From Pseudomonadota bacterium (GTDB lineage: Bacteria; Pseudomonadota; Gammaproteobacteria; Steroidobacterales; JBCBZW01): 64,000 nt of DNA. A model generated the notes under the pieces. The model was not told the DNA's origin. It ran no database searches and saw only the letters and a list, made by a program, of their open reading frames with translations. This document shows positions 9,507 to 18,335 of this stretch, in pieces. The stretch lies in the NCBI GenBank assembly GCA_039815145.1, contig JBCBZW010000012.1, positions 1 to 64,000 of the forward strand. The letters run 5' to 3'. Numbering within the stretch: position 1 is the stretch's first letter; each line of letters starts with the position of its first letter. The position numbers were made by a program, and so were the translations under genes.

Positions 9507-10622
9507 ATGACGCCAACAAGCAGTTCGCCCCCCTTCTCCCAGAGATCCGCAGTGCTGATAGCCGGCCTGTTCTGGGCGGTGGTGGTGCTCGTCAATCTGG
9601 GGCCGGACTGGCAGCGCTTTGCCACGGCCCGCGAGGCGCTGGAGGTGATCGGCCTCACCACAGTGCTGCAAATGGCGGTGGCCGCCGTCACCATCGCTTA
9701 CCTCGTGCCGCGGTGGCTCGATAAGGGCGCCACTGGCCGCTTCCTGCTACTGCTGCTGCTCGCCGTGCTATGCGCAGCAGAGGTAAACATCCTCGTCAGC
9801 TACTTCTATCTGGAGCCCACCCACACGGAGGGCTACGGCGCCCGCTACCAGGAGATCCTCGGCGACCTCACCCTCGTCGAACGTCTCGGATTCTCCTGGG
9901 TCAGCCGCTACATCCTGCTCTCGAAGCTGCCCCACCTCGTGCTGCCGGCGGCCGTACTCATCGCCGTGCGCTACTACCGGCGCCAGCAGTCCCTCCTGCA
10001 GCTGCGCGAGCAGCAGCAGGCGGCTGAGCTGAATGCGCTGAAGAGCCAGCTGAACCCCCACTTCATCTTCAACACGCTCAACAACATCTACGCCCTCGCC
10101 CTCAAGCGCTCCACGCTGACCGCGGAAGCGGTGGCGCGGCTGTCGAGCATCCTCGACTACGTGTTGTACCGAGGCAGCGAGCGCGTCGTCTCCCTGCGCG
10201 ATGAGGTGGCGATGATCGAGGCCTACATCGCCCTCGAGCAGCTGCGCTTTGGCGATCGGCTCACGGTGCACTTCTCCCAGCACGCCTCGCCCGACCACCA
10301 GGTGCCGCCCCTGCTGTTCCTGACCCTGCTGGAGAACGCCTTCAAGCACGGCGTGGCCACGTCCCTCGATGCGGCGGTGATCGAGATCAGCCTCGTGGAG
10401 GAGGCGGGTGCGCTACGCTTTGCGATCAGCAACAGCCGCCCGCCCGCGTCCGCCCCGGCTCGACGCGACGCTGGTGAACAAGCCATCGGGCTTCGCAATC
10501 TGCAGCGCCAGCTCGCCCTGCAGTGCCCGGACACGCACGAACTCACCCTGGTGGACGGCGACGACCGCTACACCGCCACCCTGACGCTGACGGACACATG
10601 CCCAATCGATACCGCTGCCTGA
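9507..10622 (+). CDS. LytS/YpdA-type sensor histidine kinase
   Basis: This membrane sensor kinase of about 371 residues belongs to the His_kinase group that pairs with LytTR regulators. Four hydrophobic helices span about residues 15-155. A Gln-rich cytoplasmic coil (QQSLLQLREQQQ) leads to the motif LNPHFIFNTLNNI with the phosphoacceptor His near residue 185. The ATPase part contains PPLLFLTLLENAFKHG. The ATG at 9507 directly precedes the first helix. Its Shine-Dalgarno is weak, and a TTG at 9372 is open in frame but would add about 45 polar residues and read through the repeat region. The response regulator starts inside its last 25 bp. Confidence 0.85.
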   Translation: MTPTSSSPPFSQRSAVLIAGLFWAVVVLVNLGPDWQRFATAREALEVIGLTTVLQMAVAAVTIAYLVPRWLDKGATGRFLLLLLLAVLCAAEVNILVSYFYLEPTHTEGYGARYQEILGDLTLVERLGFSWVSRYILLSKLPHLVLPAAVLIAVRYYRRQQSLLQLREQQQAAELNALKSQLNPHFIFNTLNNIYALALKRSTLTAEAVARLSSILDYVLYRGSERVVSLRDEVAMIEAYIALEQLRFGDRLTVHFSQHASPDHQVPPLLFLTLLENAFKHGVATSLDAAVIEISLVEEAGALRFAISNSRPPASAPARRDAGEQAIGLRNLQRQLALQCPDTHELTLVDGDDRYTATLTLTDTCPIDTAA

Positions 10623-11317
10623 TCGTCGACGACGAGGCCCTCGGCCGCGAACTCATCAGCACGCACCTGGAGCAGTTCCCCCAGTTCGAGGTGGTGGCAT
10701 CGTGCGCGAGCGCGGTGGAGGCGAGTCGCGTGCTGGCCGAGGAATCCGTGGACCTGCTGTTCCTCGACATCGAGATGCCGGTGATGAAGGGCACGGACTT
10801 CTACCAGGGGCTGCGCGAGCGCCCCGCGGTGATCTTCACCACGGCCTATCGCGACTATGCGGTGGAAGGTTTTGAGTTGGAGGCCGTCGACTACCTGCTG
10901 AAACCGATCGTCTTCGCACGGTTCTTCACGGCCATCCAGCGGTTCCTTGCCTCACGGGAGGGAGCGAATCTCGCGGAAGATGCCACCCCAACGGCCGGCG
11001 ACGCGGCTGGCGGCACCATCTTCGTGCGCAAAGACCGCAAGCACCTGCGCTTATGGCTGGACGAGATCCTCTACGTGCACAGCGCGAAGGACTATCTCGA
11101 GGTGTACACCAAGACCCAGATGCACATGATCAAGGGCACGATGAACGCCTTCTCGACCAAGCTCGGGTCCGCGTTCCTGCGCATTCACCGTTCTTACCTG
11201 GTGAACCACCGGCACATCACGGCGATCACGGCGCACGACGTGGAGGTGGGGAGTGTCGAGCTGCCGATCAGCGATCAGTACCGTGCTGCCGTCATGGCGG
11301 TGATAGAAGCACGGTAG
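10598..11317 (+). CDS. LytTR-family response regulator
   Basis: This is a 239-residue regulator with an N-terminal receiver (acidic DDE at 11-13, phosphoacceptor Asp57 in FLDIEMP, Lys102 in LLKP) and a C-terminal LytTR DNA-binding domain from about residue 130. The LytTR part has the typical EILYVHSAKDYLEVYT and FLRIHRSYLVNH segments. It begins at an ATG 25 bp before the kinase stop, so the pair is translationally coupled. It is the likely reader of the paired repeats upstream of the kinase gene. Confidence 0.93.
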   Translation: MPNRYRCLIVDDEALGRELISTHLEQFPQFEVVASCASAVEASRVLAEESVDLLFLDIEMPVMKGTDFYQGLRERPAVIFTTAYRDYAVEGFELEAVDYLLKPIVFARFFTAIQRFLASREGANLAEDATPTAGDAAGGTIFVRKDRKHLRLWLDEILYVHSAKDYLEVYTKTQMHMIKGTMNAFSTKLGSAFLRIHRSYLVNHRHITAITAHDVEVGSVELPISDQYRAAVMAVIEAR

Positions 11318-11325
11318 ACCGCCGC

Positions 11326-11865
11326 CTAGGTAAGGCGCTGGAACTCCCCCTGCCAGGCCAGGTTCTTCGGCGGCTGGGTGCTGCGCAAGGCCAAGGAACG
11401 CTCATCGATGGCCCGTTGGGTGGCGAGCACGCCGTCGAGGTGATCGACCTCATGCTGGAGCAGCGCGGCGTAGTCGCCGGTCAGCCACACGCGATGTTCC
11501 CGCCACTCGGCGTCCCGATAGGTCAGTCGACACGCCTTGGGCATCCGCACGCGCACCAGCAGGTTGGGGAAGCTCATGCAGTCTTCCCAGTACTCCATCT
11601 GATCGTGATCGTGATCGTCCAGCACCGGGTTGTAGAAGGTCTGCGGCGCATCGCCCCCCACCCTCATGGCGACGATGCGCCACGGCACGCCAATCTGCGG
11701 GGCGGCGATGGCACGCCCCCAGCCGTGCTCGGCCTGAAAGGCGCGCATCGTGTCGTGGAGATCTTGCACCTGCGCGGATAGCCGCGGCACGTCGCCCGCG
11801 GTGAGCGCTTGGCAGGGTTCGAACAAGCTCGGGGTACCGAGCTGAAGGATCGGTTGCACTGACAT
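11326..11865 (-). CDS. def: Peptide deformylase (divergent)
   Basis: This is an iron/zinc-dependent deformylase that would remove the formyl group from nascent N-terminal Met. All three family motifs are visible in 179 residues. Motif 1 is GRAIAAPQIG (the usual form is GxGLAAPQ), motif 2 is EDCMS with Cys96 (usually EGCLS), and motif 3 is QHEVDH with metal-binding His138, His142 and catalytic Glu139. The metal ligands are intact, but motifs 1 and 2 are off-consensus and no fmt lies next to it, so it is probably a secondary paralogue. The ATG at 11865 was chosen by length; another ATG at 11883 is possible. Confidence 0.85.
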   Translation of the reverse strand: MSVQPILQLGTPSLFEPCQALTAGDVPRLSAQVQDLHDTMRAFQAEHGWGRAIAAPQIGVPWRIVAMRVGGDAPQTFYNPVLDDHDHDQMEYWEDCMSFPNLLVRVRMPKACRLTYRDAEWREHRVWLTGDYAALLQHEVDHLDGVLATQRAIDERSLALRSTQPPKNLAWQGEFQRLT

Positions 11866-11923
11866 ACGCTGACGATAGCGCATCGCTCGGCTCGAATGGA
11901 GCACGTCACCATCGATCGCAAAG

Positions 11924-11949
11924 TGCGAGGGGACAGATGCCCCCTCGCA
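11924..11949 (-). terminator. Terminator-like hairpin after the GDPD gene
   Basis: A perfect 9-bp stem, TGCGAGGGG with CCCCTCGCA, and an 8-nt loop lie 21 bp beyond the stop of the minus-strand GDPD gene. A short run of T (CTTTG) follows on that strand. Confidence 0.5.
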
Positions 11950-11969
11950 TTCAACCGGTCGCCTAGCGA

Positions 11970-13238
11970 TCAGTCCTGCAGCTGCGGGATCGCCTTGCAG
12001 TTGGCGTAGAAAGTGGTGGTTGCAGGCCAGTCGTCGAACAGACCGAAGATGCCCACCTGCTGCACCAGCACGTCCAGCGTGCGCAGGATGTCGCCGTCGT
12101 TCTGGAGCGCATCCACCGTGGTGTTGTAGTAGAAGGCACCGCCCGAGGGGATGATGTCCTCGTTCACGCGGCCCGAACGCTCGATGGTCCAGCCGATCAG
12201 CTTCAGGCCCGCCTCGCGAGCGCGGCGCGCGTACTCCGACGGCAGGATCTCATCCGCCTCCGCATCCACGGTGACCATCGCCGGCATCGGCGGGGCCAGG
12301 ATGTTGACGCCCTGGTCCACGAGGTCCGTGAACTCCTTGAGCGCCGGCGGGTTGCTGACCAGATCCACCGGGTCACGGCCCTCGAGGTACACGGCCTGCT
12401 CACCGAAGTCCGGCGTGTTCTGCACCCAGTACAGCACGTCCGGCAGGTTGAAGGATTGCACCCACACGTCCTCGGCGGGCACGTTGGCGGCGCGATACTC
12501 GTCGATCACCTTCTGGCGAATGACATCGTAAGGCAGGAAGCCCTTGTCCTCGTCGTAGGTCTTGAGCTCCGGCGTCATCTTGCGGCCGAGGGACTGGAAC
12601 AGCGCGATGCTCTCGGCGTGGGAGAGGAGCGTGCCGCCGGTGGCGTAGAGATCCGTGCGGAAGTCGGCGGTGCCGCCGAGGTACTCTTCCGCCGTGGTGG
12701 CACGCGAGTCCGCGGCATCCATCTTGCCGACCAGAGACTTGTATTCCTGCAGGCTGATGTCGCTCGTGCAGCAGCGCGCCGTGGCGCCCTGCACCAGCTC
12801 GCCGTTCTCATCGAACTGGGCCGGCTGGAAGGGCGCTTCGCACTTGGCGGCGAGGTTCGTGACCAGGATGTTGGTGGTGGTGTGCAGGTCACACTCGGAG
12901 TGGCGGCAGACCAGCTCGCCGTCGTTGGTCACGGCGATGTCGCACTCGAGGATGCCGGCGCCCATGCGAGCGGCCGCGAGGTAAGACTCCTTCGTGTGCT
13001 CGGGGAACTGCAGCGGGGCGCCGCGGTGGCCGATGGAGAAGTCGCTCGGGAAGTAGCGCGCACGACGTTGGGCGCAGCGGGCGAGCTCTTCCTTGAGCGG
13101 ACCGTCCTCGAGTTGATCCAGGAGGTAGAACGGACGCGGACCGAGCTGCGCCGTGCGCGGCAGCACCTCGTCGGCAAACGAAGCACTGGCGCCGAGGGTG
13201 ATGCAAAGGGTGGTGACGGCTAACAAAAGCGATCGCAT
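11970..13238 (-). CDS. Exported glycerophosphodiester phosphodiesterase
   Basis: This is a GDPD/PLC-like enzyme that hydrolyses glycerophosphodiesters to glycerol-3-phosphate and an alcohol. The 422 residues begin with a signal peptide (RSLLLAVTTLCITLGASASFA). The catalytic core shows GHRGA with His71, PEHT with Glu80, LECD with Glu98 and Asp100, and CRHSECDL with His113. Several Cys in the mature part (for example ARCCTS) suggest disulphides outside the cytoplasm. It resembles periplasmic GlpQ in role, but is longer and stands alone without glpT. The promoter should lie in the 147-bp gap upstream, where no boxes stand out. Confidence 0.9.
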   Translation of the reverse strand: MRSLLLAVTTLCITLGASASFADEVLPRTAQLGPRPFYLLDQLEDGPLKEELARCAQRRARYFPSDFSIGHRGAPLQFPEHTKESYLAAARMGAGILECDIAVTNDGELVCRHSECDLHTTTNILVTNLAAKCEAPFQPAQFDENGELVQGATARCCTSDISLQEYKSLVGKMDAADSRATTAEEYLGGTADFRTDLYATGGTLLSHAESIALFQSLGRKMTPELKTYDEDKGFLPYDVIRQKVIDEYRAANVPAEDVWVQSFNLPDVLYWVQNTPDFGEQAVYLEGRDPVDLVSNPPALKEFTDLVDQGVNILAPPMPAMVTVDAEADEILPSEYARRAREAGLKLIGWTIERSGRVNEDIIPSGGAFYYNTTVDALQNDGDILRTLDVLVQQVGIFGLFDDWPATTTFYANCKAIPQLQD

Positions 13239-13385
13239 GAGGTGAAGCTCCCTTAATGGCCATTCGCGAAATGCGATGGCGAGTGTAGGAGCCGAAAAGC
13301 GACGCGCTGGTGAACCTTATGTGAAGTTAGTGAGACTGTCCGTGGTCACTCCCGTGACAGGCGCGCGGGCCCGAGGGCACCGCGA

Positions 13386-14909
13386 TCACCCGACCCCCGC
13401 AAAGCGAATACCGGCGAGACCTGCCACCTCCCGCTTCCAGCTGGTGATATCCCGGGCGCTGAAGCTGGAGAGCTTGTCGTGGCCACAGGCACGGGCAAGC
13501 ACCTGCATGAGCGCGGTGCTGGCACTGAAGAACCGGGCCAGACGTTCCGCCCCCACCTGCACGTCGAGGCGCTTGCGCAGCTCAGGCTTCTGAGTGGCGA
13601 TGCCCACCGGACAGTTGTTGGAGTTGCACATGCGCGCCGCGACACACCCCACCGCCTGCATGGCGGAGTTACTGACCGCCACCGCATCCGCGCCCAGGGC
13701 CATCGCCTTGGCAAAGTCCTCAGCCACTCGCAGCCCACCGGTGATCACCAGCGTGACCTCAGACCCGGCCCGCGCGTCCAGATGACGACGCGCCCGTGCC
13801 AGGGCGGGAATCGTGGGCACGGAGATGTGGTCGCGGAAGATTAGGGGGGCCGCGCCCGTGCCGCCACCGCGGCCATCCAGGATGATGTAGTCGGCGCTCG
13901 CCGCCAGGGCGAAGTCGATATCGTCCTCGATGTGGTTGGCCGAGAGCTTGAAGCCGATGGGAATGCCGCCGGTGCGCTCGCGCACTTGATCGGCCAGGCG
14001 CTTGAAGTCGGCCGGCGTGCTCAACTCGGCGAAGGTGGCCGGCGAGATCGCTGCCTGCCCCGGCGCGAGGCCGCGCACCTCGGCGATCTTGCCCAGCACC
14101 TTATCGCCTGGCAGGTGGCCACCGGTCCCGGTCTTCGCCCCCTGCCCGCCCTTGAAATGAAAGGCCTGCACGTTGTCCACGCGATCGAGTGACCAGCCGA
14201 ACTGGGCGGAGGCGAGCTCGTAGAAGTAGCGTCCGTTCTCCGCCTGCTCCTCGGGCAGCATGCCCCCTTCACCGGAGCAGATCCCGGTACCGGCCAGCTG
14301 CGCGCCACGGGCGAGGGCGATCTTCGCCTCCTCCGAGAGCGCGCCGTAGCTCATGTCGGACACGAACAGGGGAATGTCCAGCTGCAGGGGCTTCGCGGCG
14401 CGCGGCCCGATCGTCACCGACGTGTCGACCGCCACCTCATCAAGAAGCGGCTTGCGCGCCATCTGCGCGGGTAGCACCTGAATGTCATCCCATTCGGGCA
14501 GCTGCCGGCGCGGTACGCCCATGGCACCCATCTCGCCGTGATGACCGAGCTTGCTGAGGCCATCGCGCGCCAACGCGTGGATGCGGGCAACGGTCGGCTC
14601 CTCCGGCGTCACCTTCGCTTGCGGTATGTCGCTCTCGGGCGCCGGAGCCGGATCGCCGGCACGCTTGTCGCCAAGGCGCGCATGGGAGCCATCGCAGAAC
14701 GGGGCATTCGCGCTCGCCTTACACTGGCAAAGCGCCACCGATCCGTCCTGCTCGGCCGTGAACTTCAGCGGCGCGATGCCCGTCCCCGCATGAGAGCCGT
14801 CGCAAAAGGGTTGGGTCTTGGAGAAGCCACAGCGGCACCAGTAGTAGTCCTTCCCCTTCTCGACGGTAACGGACGCAGGCGTCTTGGCGGCGATAATCGG
14901 CGTAGTCAT
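13386..14909 (-). CDS. CDGSH iron-sulphur / glutamate-synthase-domain fusion
   Basis: This 507-residue protein joins two CDGSH 2Fe-2S modules to the FMN-binding domain of glutamate synthase. Module 1 has Cys25, Cys27, Cys36 and His40 (CRCGFSKTQPFCDGSH). Module 2 has Cys61, Cys63, Cys72 and His76. From about residue 130 the chain is a GltS TIM-barrel, with FVSDMSYGALSEEAK, GTGICSGEGGMLPEE and GGGTGAAPL. It lacks the amidotransferase and most other parts of real glutamate synthase, so glutamate synthesis is unlikely. It looks like a flavin oxidoreductase with its own iron-sulphur input. It overlaps the upstream reductase gene by 4 bp (ATGA). Confidence 0.85.
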   Translation of the reverse strand: MTTPIIAAKTPASVTVEKGKDYYWCRCGFSKTQPFCDGSHAGTGIAPLKFTAEQDGSVALCQCKASANAPFCDGSHARLGDKRAGDPAPAPESDIPQAKVTPEEPTVARIHALARDGLSKLGHHGEMGAMGVPRRQLPEWDDIQVLPAQMARKPLLDEVAVDTSVTIGPRAAKPLQLDIPLFVSDMSYGALSEEAKIALARGAQLAGTGICSGEGGMLPEEQAENGRYFYELASAQFGWSLDRVDNVQAFHFKGGQGAKTGTGGHLPGDKVLGKIAEVRGLAPGQAAISPATFAELSTPADFKRLADQVRERTGGIPIGFKLSANHIEDDIDFALAASADYIILDGRGGGTGAAPLIFRDHISVPTIPALARARRHLDARAGSEVTLVITGGLRVAEDFAKAMALGADAVAVSNSAMQAVGCVAARMCNSNNCPVGIATQKPELRKRLDVQVGAERLARFFSASTALMQVLARACGHDKLSSFSARDITSWKREVAGLAGIRFAGVG

Positions 14910-15904
14910 CGTTCGGTCAACTCCTGCGATAGGTGCTCACGACCGTGGGGAGCCTCCAGATCCAACACGGGGCCTACGGGCACCACGCGAGTAGGATTGA
15001 TGGTCTCGTGGCTGGCGTAGTAGTGCTTCTTGATGTAGGGGATATCCACCGTCTGCGCCACGCCCGGGTGCTGGTAGAGGTCTCGCACGTAGGCCGACAG
15101 ATTTGGGTAGTCGGCGATGCGCCGCAGGTTGCACTTGAAGTGACCGACGTACACGGGGTCGAAGCGAAGCAAGGTGGTGAACAGGCGCCAGTCCGCTTCA
15201 GTCACCTGAGCGCCGACCAGATAGCGTTGCGACGCGAGGCGGGCGTCGAGCCAATCGAGGGACTCGAACAGCGGCCCTAGCGCCTCCTCGTAGGCTTGTT
15301 GCGTCGTGGCGAAGCCTGCCTTGTAAACGCCGTTGTTGACCGTGTCGTAGATGCGTTCGTTGAGGGTGTCGATCTCGGCTCGGTGGGCCTTGGGGTAGTA
15401 GTCGCCCGGGGTCGCACCCAGTGCGTCGAAGGCCTCGTTGAACATGCGGATGATCTCCGCCGATTCGTTGGAGACGATCGTGCCCTGGGCCTTATCCCAG
15501 AGCACCGGCACGGTGACGCGCCCCGAGTAGTGGGGATCTGCCGCGGTGTAGACCTGGTGCATGAATTCAGCGCCGTGGATGTGATCCGCCGTGGCCCCAT
15601 CACCCGGGGCAAGGGTCCAGCCGTCCTGGCCCATGAACCAATGCACCACCGACACGCTGATCATGTCCTCGAGCCCCTTCAGGGCGCGAAAGATCAACGC
15701 CCGATGGGCCCACGGGCAGGCCAGGGAGACGTAGAGGTGGTAGCGCCCTGCCTCGGCCTTGAAACCACCCTCGCCGGTGGGTCCGGGGGCGCCATCGGCG
15801 GTCACCCAGTGCCGAAAGGCGGAGGCCTTGCGCACGAAGCGGCCACCGCTCGAGGCCGTGTCATACCATTTGTCGACCCAGCGGCCGTCCTGCAGCAATC
15901 CCAT
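14906..15904 (-). CDS. yqjG: Glutathionyl-hydroquinone reductase (Xi-class GST)
   Basis: This is an Xi-class glutathione transferase that removes glutathione from glutathionyl-hydroquinones. Its 332 residues begin with the long N-terminal extension of the ECM4/YqjG family. The catalytic Cys63 lies in ACPWAHRALI, the CPWA signature. The helical C-terminal domain has SQRYLVGAQVTEADWRLF. It is the first gene of a two-gene operon with the CDGSH/GltS fusion and is divergent from a LysR regulator 126 bp away. This suggests inducible handling of quinones or other electrophiles. Confidence 0.92.
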   Translation of the reverse strand: MGLLQDGRWVDKWYDTASSGGRFVRKASAFRHWVTADGAPGPTGEGGFKAEAGRYHLYVSLACPWAHRALIFRALKGLEDMISVSVVHWFMGQDGWTLAPGDGATADHIHGAEFMHQVYTAADPHYSGRVTVPVLWDKAQGTIVSNESAEIIRMFNEAFDALGATPGDYYPKAHRAEIDTLNERIYDTVNNGVYKAGFATTQQAYEEALGPLFESLDWLDARLASQRYLVGAQVTEADWRLFTTLLRFDPVYVGHFKCNLRRIADYPNLSAYVRDLYQHPGVAQTVDIPYIKKHYYASHETINPTRVVPVGPVLDLEAPHGREHLSQELTER

Positions 15905-16030
15905 CTCGTGGTCTCTCCTGAAGGCCCAGCGGCGGGGCCGTAAATCGTTGCGCAGGGAGTGTAGGGGTTGCCCTATTTCGCATAAAGAACGAGATTTAGG
16001 CCCTGATGTTCACAAAAAAAGAACGCCATA
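15905..16030. promoter_or_regulatory. Divergent control region, reductase operon / LysR gene
   Basis: This short, locally AT-rich gap lies between the yqjG-like gene and the LysR gene, the usual place for a LysR operator. The pentamer AGAAC and its complement GTTC(A) recur as inverted pairs: GAAC at 15987-15990, GTTC at 16008-16011 and GAAC at 16021-16024. No certain -35/-10 pair is visible. Confidence 0.3.
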
Positions 16031-16930
16031 ATGGGTCAACTGGAAGATCTTCGCCTTTTCGTGTCCGTCGTCGAGAACGGCAGCATCTCGCGCGCCGCTG
16101 AGGATCTCTACGTGGCCAAGTCCGCGGTCAGTCGCCGACTCGGCCAGTTGGAGGAGCGCTACGGCGCGCGCTTGATCGAGCGTCAACCACGCCTTTGGAA
16201 GGTCACCGCTGCCGGCGAGGAGCTTTACCAGCGCGCGACGAACCTGGTCACCGACGCCGACGATCTGGATGCCGACTTCAAGCATGCCGGCTACATGCTG
16301 CGGGGGCCGCTCTCCATCACGGTAGCCCGCGAGTTTGGTCTCTCCTACTTGAGGCCCACGCTCTTCGCCTTCGCCAAGGAGCACCCGGAGATCGATCTAA
16401 CCCTCGACTTCGATGATCGAACGGTGGACCTCGACAGCGAGAACTACGACCTCGCCGTGCGCATCACCGCGAGCCATCTGAGCGGATTGAAGCGACGCCG
16501 CCTGGGCGTAATGCGCCATGGGTTGTTCGCTAGCCGCTCCTACGCCGAACGAGTCGCGCTGCCGGAGGACCCGAAGGCGCTGAGCGAGCACCCGCTCCTG
16601 CACTACGGCTCAGCCAAGCGCGCCCGCTGGGAGTATCTCCTCGAGGGCAAGAAACGCTCGATCACCTTTCGGCCGGCGCTCAACTCGAACAACGGGACCT
16701 TCCTCGTCGACGCCGCCCTGGAGGACCTCGGCATCATCCACCTGCCCTACTTCATCGTGTCCGATGCGTTGCGCGACGGTACGTTGGTGCCCGTGCTGCC
16801 GGCGCTCACCTTCGAGGAGTTCGGCATCTACGTCGTGCACAGCGAGAAGCGACGCCTCAACAAGCGCATGCGCACGCTCATGGATTACCTGGAAGCGAGA
16901 TGCGCCTCGCTAGCCGATCAGTACACCTGA
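16031..16930 (+). CDS. LysR-family transcriptional regulator
   Basis: This is a 299-residue LysR regulator. The N-terminal helix-turn-helix reads LRLFVSVVENGSISRAAEDL followed by VAKSAVSRRLGQLEE. An effector-binding domain from about residue 90 starts with PLSITVAREFG. Divergent placement next to the glutathionyl-hydroquinone reductase operon suggests it controls that operon. Its 3' end faces the dadA-like gene with an 18-bp gap. Confidence 0.93.
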   Translation: MGQLEDLRLFVSVVENGSISRAAEDLYVAKSAVSRRLGQLEERYGARLIERQPRLWKVTAAGEELYQRATNLVTDADDLDADFKHAGYMLRGPLSITVAREFGLSYLRPTLFAFAKEHPEIDLTLDFDDRTVDLDSENYDLAVRITASHLSGLKRRRLGVMRHGLFASRSYAERVALPEDPKALSEHPLLHYGSAKRARWEYLLEGKKRSITFRPALNSNNGTFLVDAALEDLGIIHLPYFIVSDALRDGTLVPVLPALTFEEFGIYVVHSEKRRLNKRMRTLMDYLEARCASLADQYT

Positions 16931-16948
16931 CCGACGAGGACTCGGGGC

Positions 16949-18217
16949 TCAGCCCAACCGGCTGGGGGTGTAATCGCTGGCAGACACGACCGGGGGCCGC
17001 CCCAGCATCACATCCGCCAACAGGCGCGCCGACCCCGCCGCCAAGGTCCATCCCGTGTGGCCGTGGCCCGTGTTTAGGTAGAGACCCTCGACGGCGCTGG
17101 CGCCGATCAGTGGTACGCCGTCGGGACACATCGGGCGCAGGCCCGTCCAGCCGTTCGGATCTGCGCCGTTCAAGGCCGCGACGTACTCGGGGTAGAGCTG
17201 GCCGAGCAGGCGCTGCAGGTTGGTCACGCGGGTGGGGGTGATGCGCCGATCGAAGCCGGTGAACTCCGCCGTGCCCGCCACGCGAATGCGATCCTCCCCC
17301 ACGGGCACCACGGCCAGGTGCAGGAACGAGTCCGAGGCCGGCACGTTAGGCGCCATGCCGGAATCGCCCCTCGGCAAGGTGAGCGAGTACCCCTTCACGG
17401 GGCGCACGGGCAACTTCATACCTAACATCGCCGCTAGAGGTGTGGAGTAGCTGCCCGCCGCCAGCACCACCCGGTCCGCACGCAACTCCTCCCCATCGGC
17501 GAGGCGCACGCCGCGCACTCGCCCGCCCTCGCGGAGGAAGTCGGTGACCGTCTCCTCGAAGCGAAAGCGCACGCCGTGTTCGGCGAGGTGGGCGTGCAGG
17601 CCCGCGCAGAAGGCGAAGGGGTCGCCGCTCTCATCGCCGGGCGCGAAGGTCGCGCCCACCAGGCGATCTGCGACGGGCGCGAGCGCCGGATCCATCGCCA
17701 CCGCCTGCTGCGGGTCGAGCACGTCCGTGCCGAGGCCGTGGCGGCCCAGCTCTTCGTACCAGCGCAAGGCTGCGTCGAAGGTGGGCTGCTCTCGGTAGAG
17801 GGCCAGGGAGCCACGCTGGTAGTAGGCGTACTCCACCCCCGTCTGCTCGCGCACCACGCGCATGCAGTCGATGCTGTGCTGGGCCAGGCGCACGTTGCGC
17901 AGGGCGTTGGCGAGGTGTCGCTCAGGCGTGGAGTTGCGCAGGAAGCCGATGCCCCAACCGATCAGGGCGGGCAGCGCCTTCAGACGCAGGAGCACCGCCG
18001 CGTCTTCGCGGCCGAGGTTGCGGAACAGCACCTTCAAGATGCCGGGCGAGTTCCACGGCTCCACCAGAGACGGGTGGAGCAAGGATCCGTTGGCGCGACT
18101 GGTCTCGCTGCCGGGCGCTGGACAGCGTTCGACCACGAGCACCTCTTCGCCCTCGGCGTGCAGGGCTTGGGCCGTGGTCATGCCGACCAGGCCCGCGCCG
18201 ATGATCAGTGTGCTCAT
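16949..18217 (-). CDS. dadA: D-amino acid dehydrogenase-like FAD oxidoreductase
   Basis: This is a DAO-family flavoprotein of 422 residues, close to the usual DadA length. The N-terminal dinucleotide motif LIIGAGLVGMTTAQ starts at residue 4. The middle has a substrate-domain LADGEELRADRVVLAAGSY stretch. The C-terminus has GLRPMCPDGVPLIG and the FAD-contact NTGHGHTGWTLAAGSA. DadA oxidises D-amino acids to 2-oxo acids and feeds electrons to the respiratory chain. No racemase (dadX) lies next to it, so a related role such as proline or sarcosine oxidation cannot be excluded. Confidence 0.85.
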   Translation of the reverse strand: MSTLIIGAGLVGMTTAQALHAEGEEVLVVERCPAPGSETSRANGSLLHPSLVEPWNSPGILKVLFRNLGREDAAVLLRLKALPALIGWGIGFLRNSTPERHLANALRNVRLAQHSIDCMRVVREQTGVEYAYYQRGSLALYREQPTFDAALRWYEELGRHGLGTDVLDPQQAVAMDPALAPVADRLVGATFAPGDESGDPFAFCAGLHAHLAEHGVRFRFEETVTDFLREGGRVRGVRLADGEELRADRVVLAAGSYSTPLAAMLGMKLPVRPVKGYSLTLPRGDSGMAPNVPASDSFLHLAVVPVGEDRIRVAGTAEFTGFDRRITPTRVTNLQRLLGQLYPEYVAALNGADPNGWTGLRPMCPDGVPLIGASAVEGLYLNTGHGHTGWTLAAGSARLLADVMLGRPPVVSASDYTPSRLG

Positions 18218-18282
18218 ACGCTCGCGGATCCGCCTCTTGGTGGGCGCTATCCTCGCAGGTGCATTGCCTCGCGTGAAGCGTG

Positions 18283-18299
18283 ACCGGCGCTTCGCCGGT
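18283..18299 (-). terminator. Hairpin after the PQQ dehydrogenase gene
   Basis: The short palindrome ACCGGCG-CTT-CGCCGGT lies 37 bp downstream of the stop of the PQQ dehydrogenase gene, on the way to dadA. There is no T-run. Confidence 0.3.
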
Positions 18300-18335
18300 G
18301 GCTCGGCCGCTTCGCCAGGGCTGTGAACGATTTCA

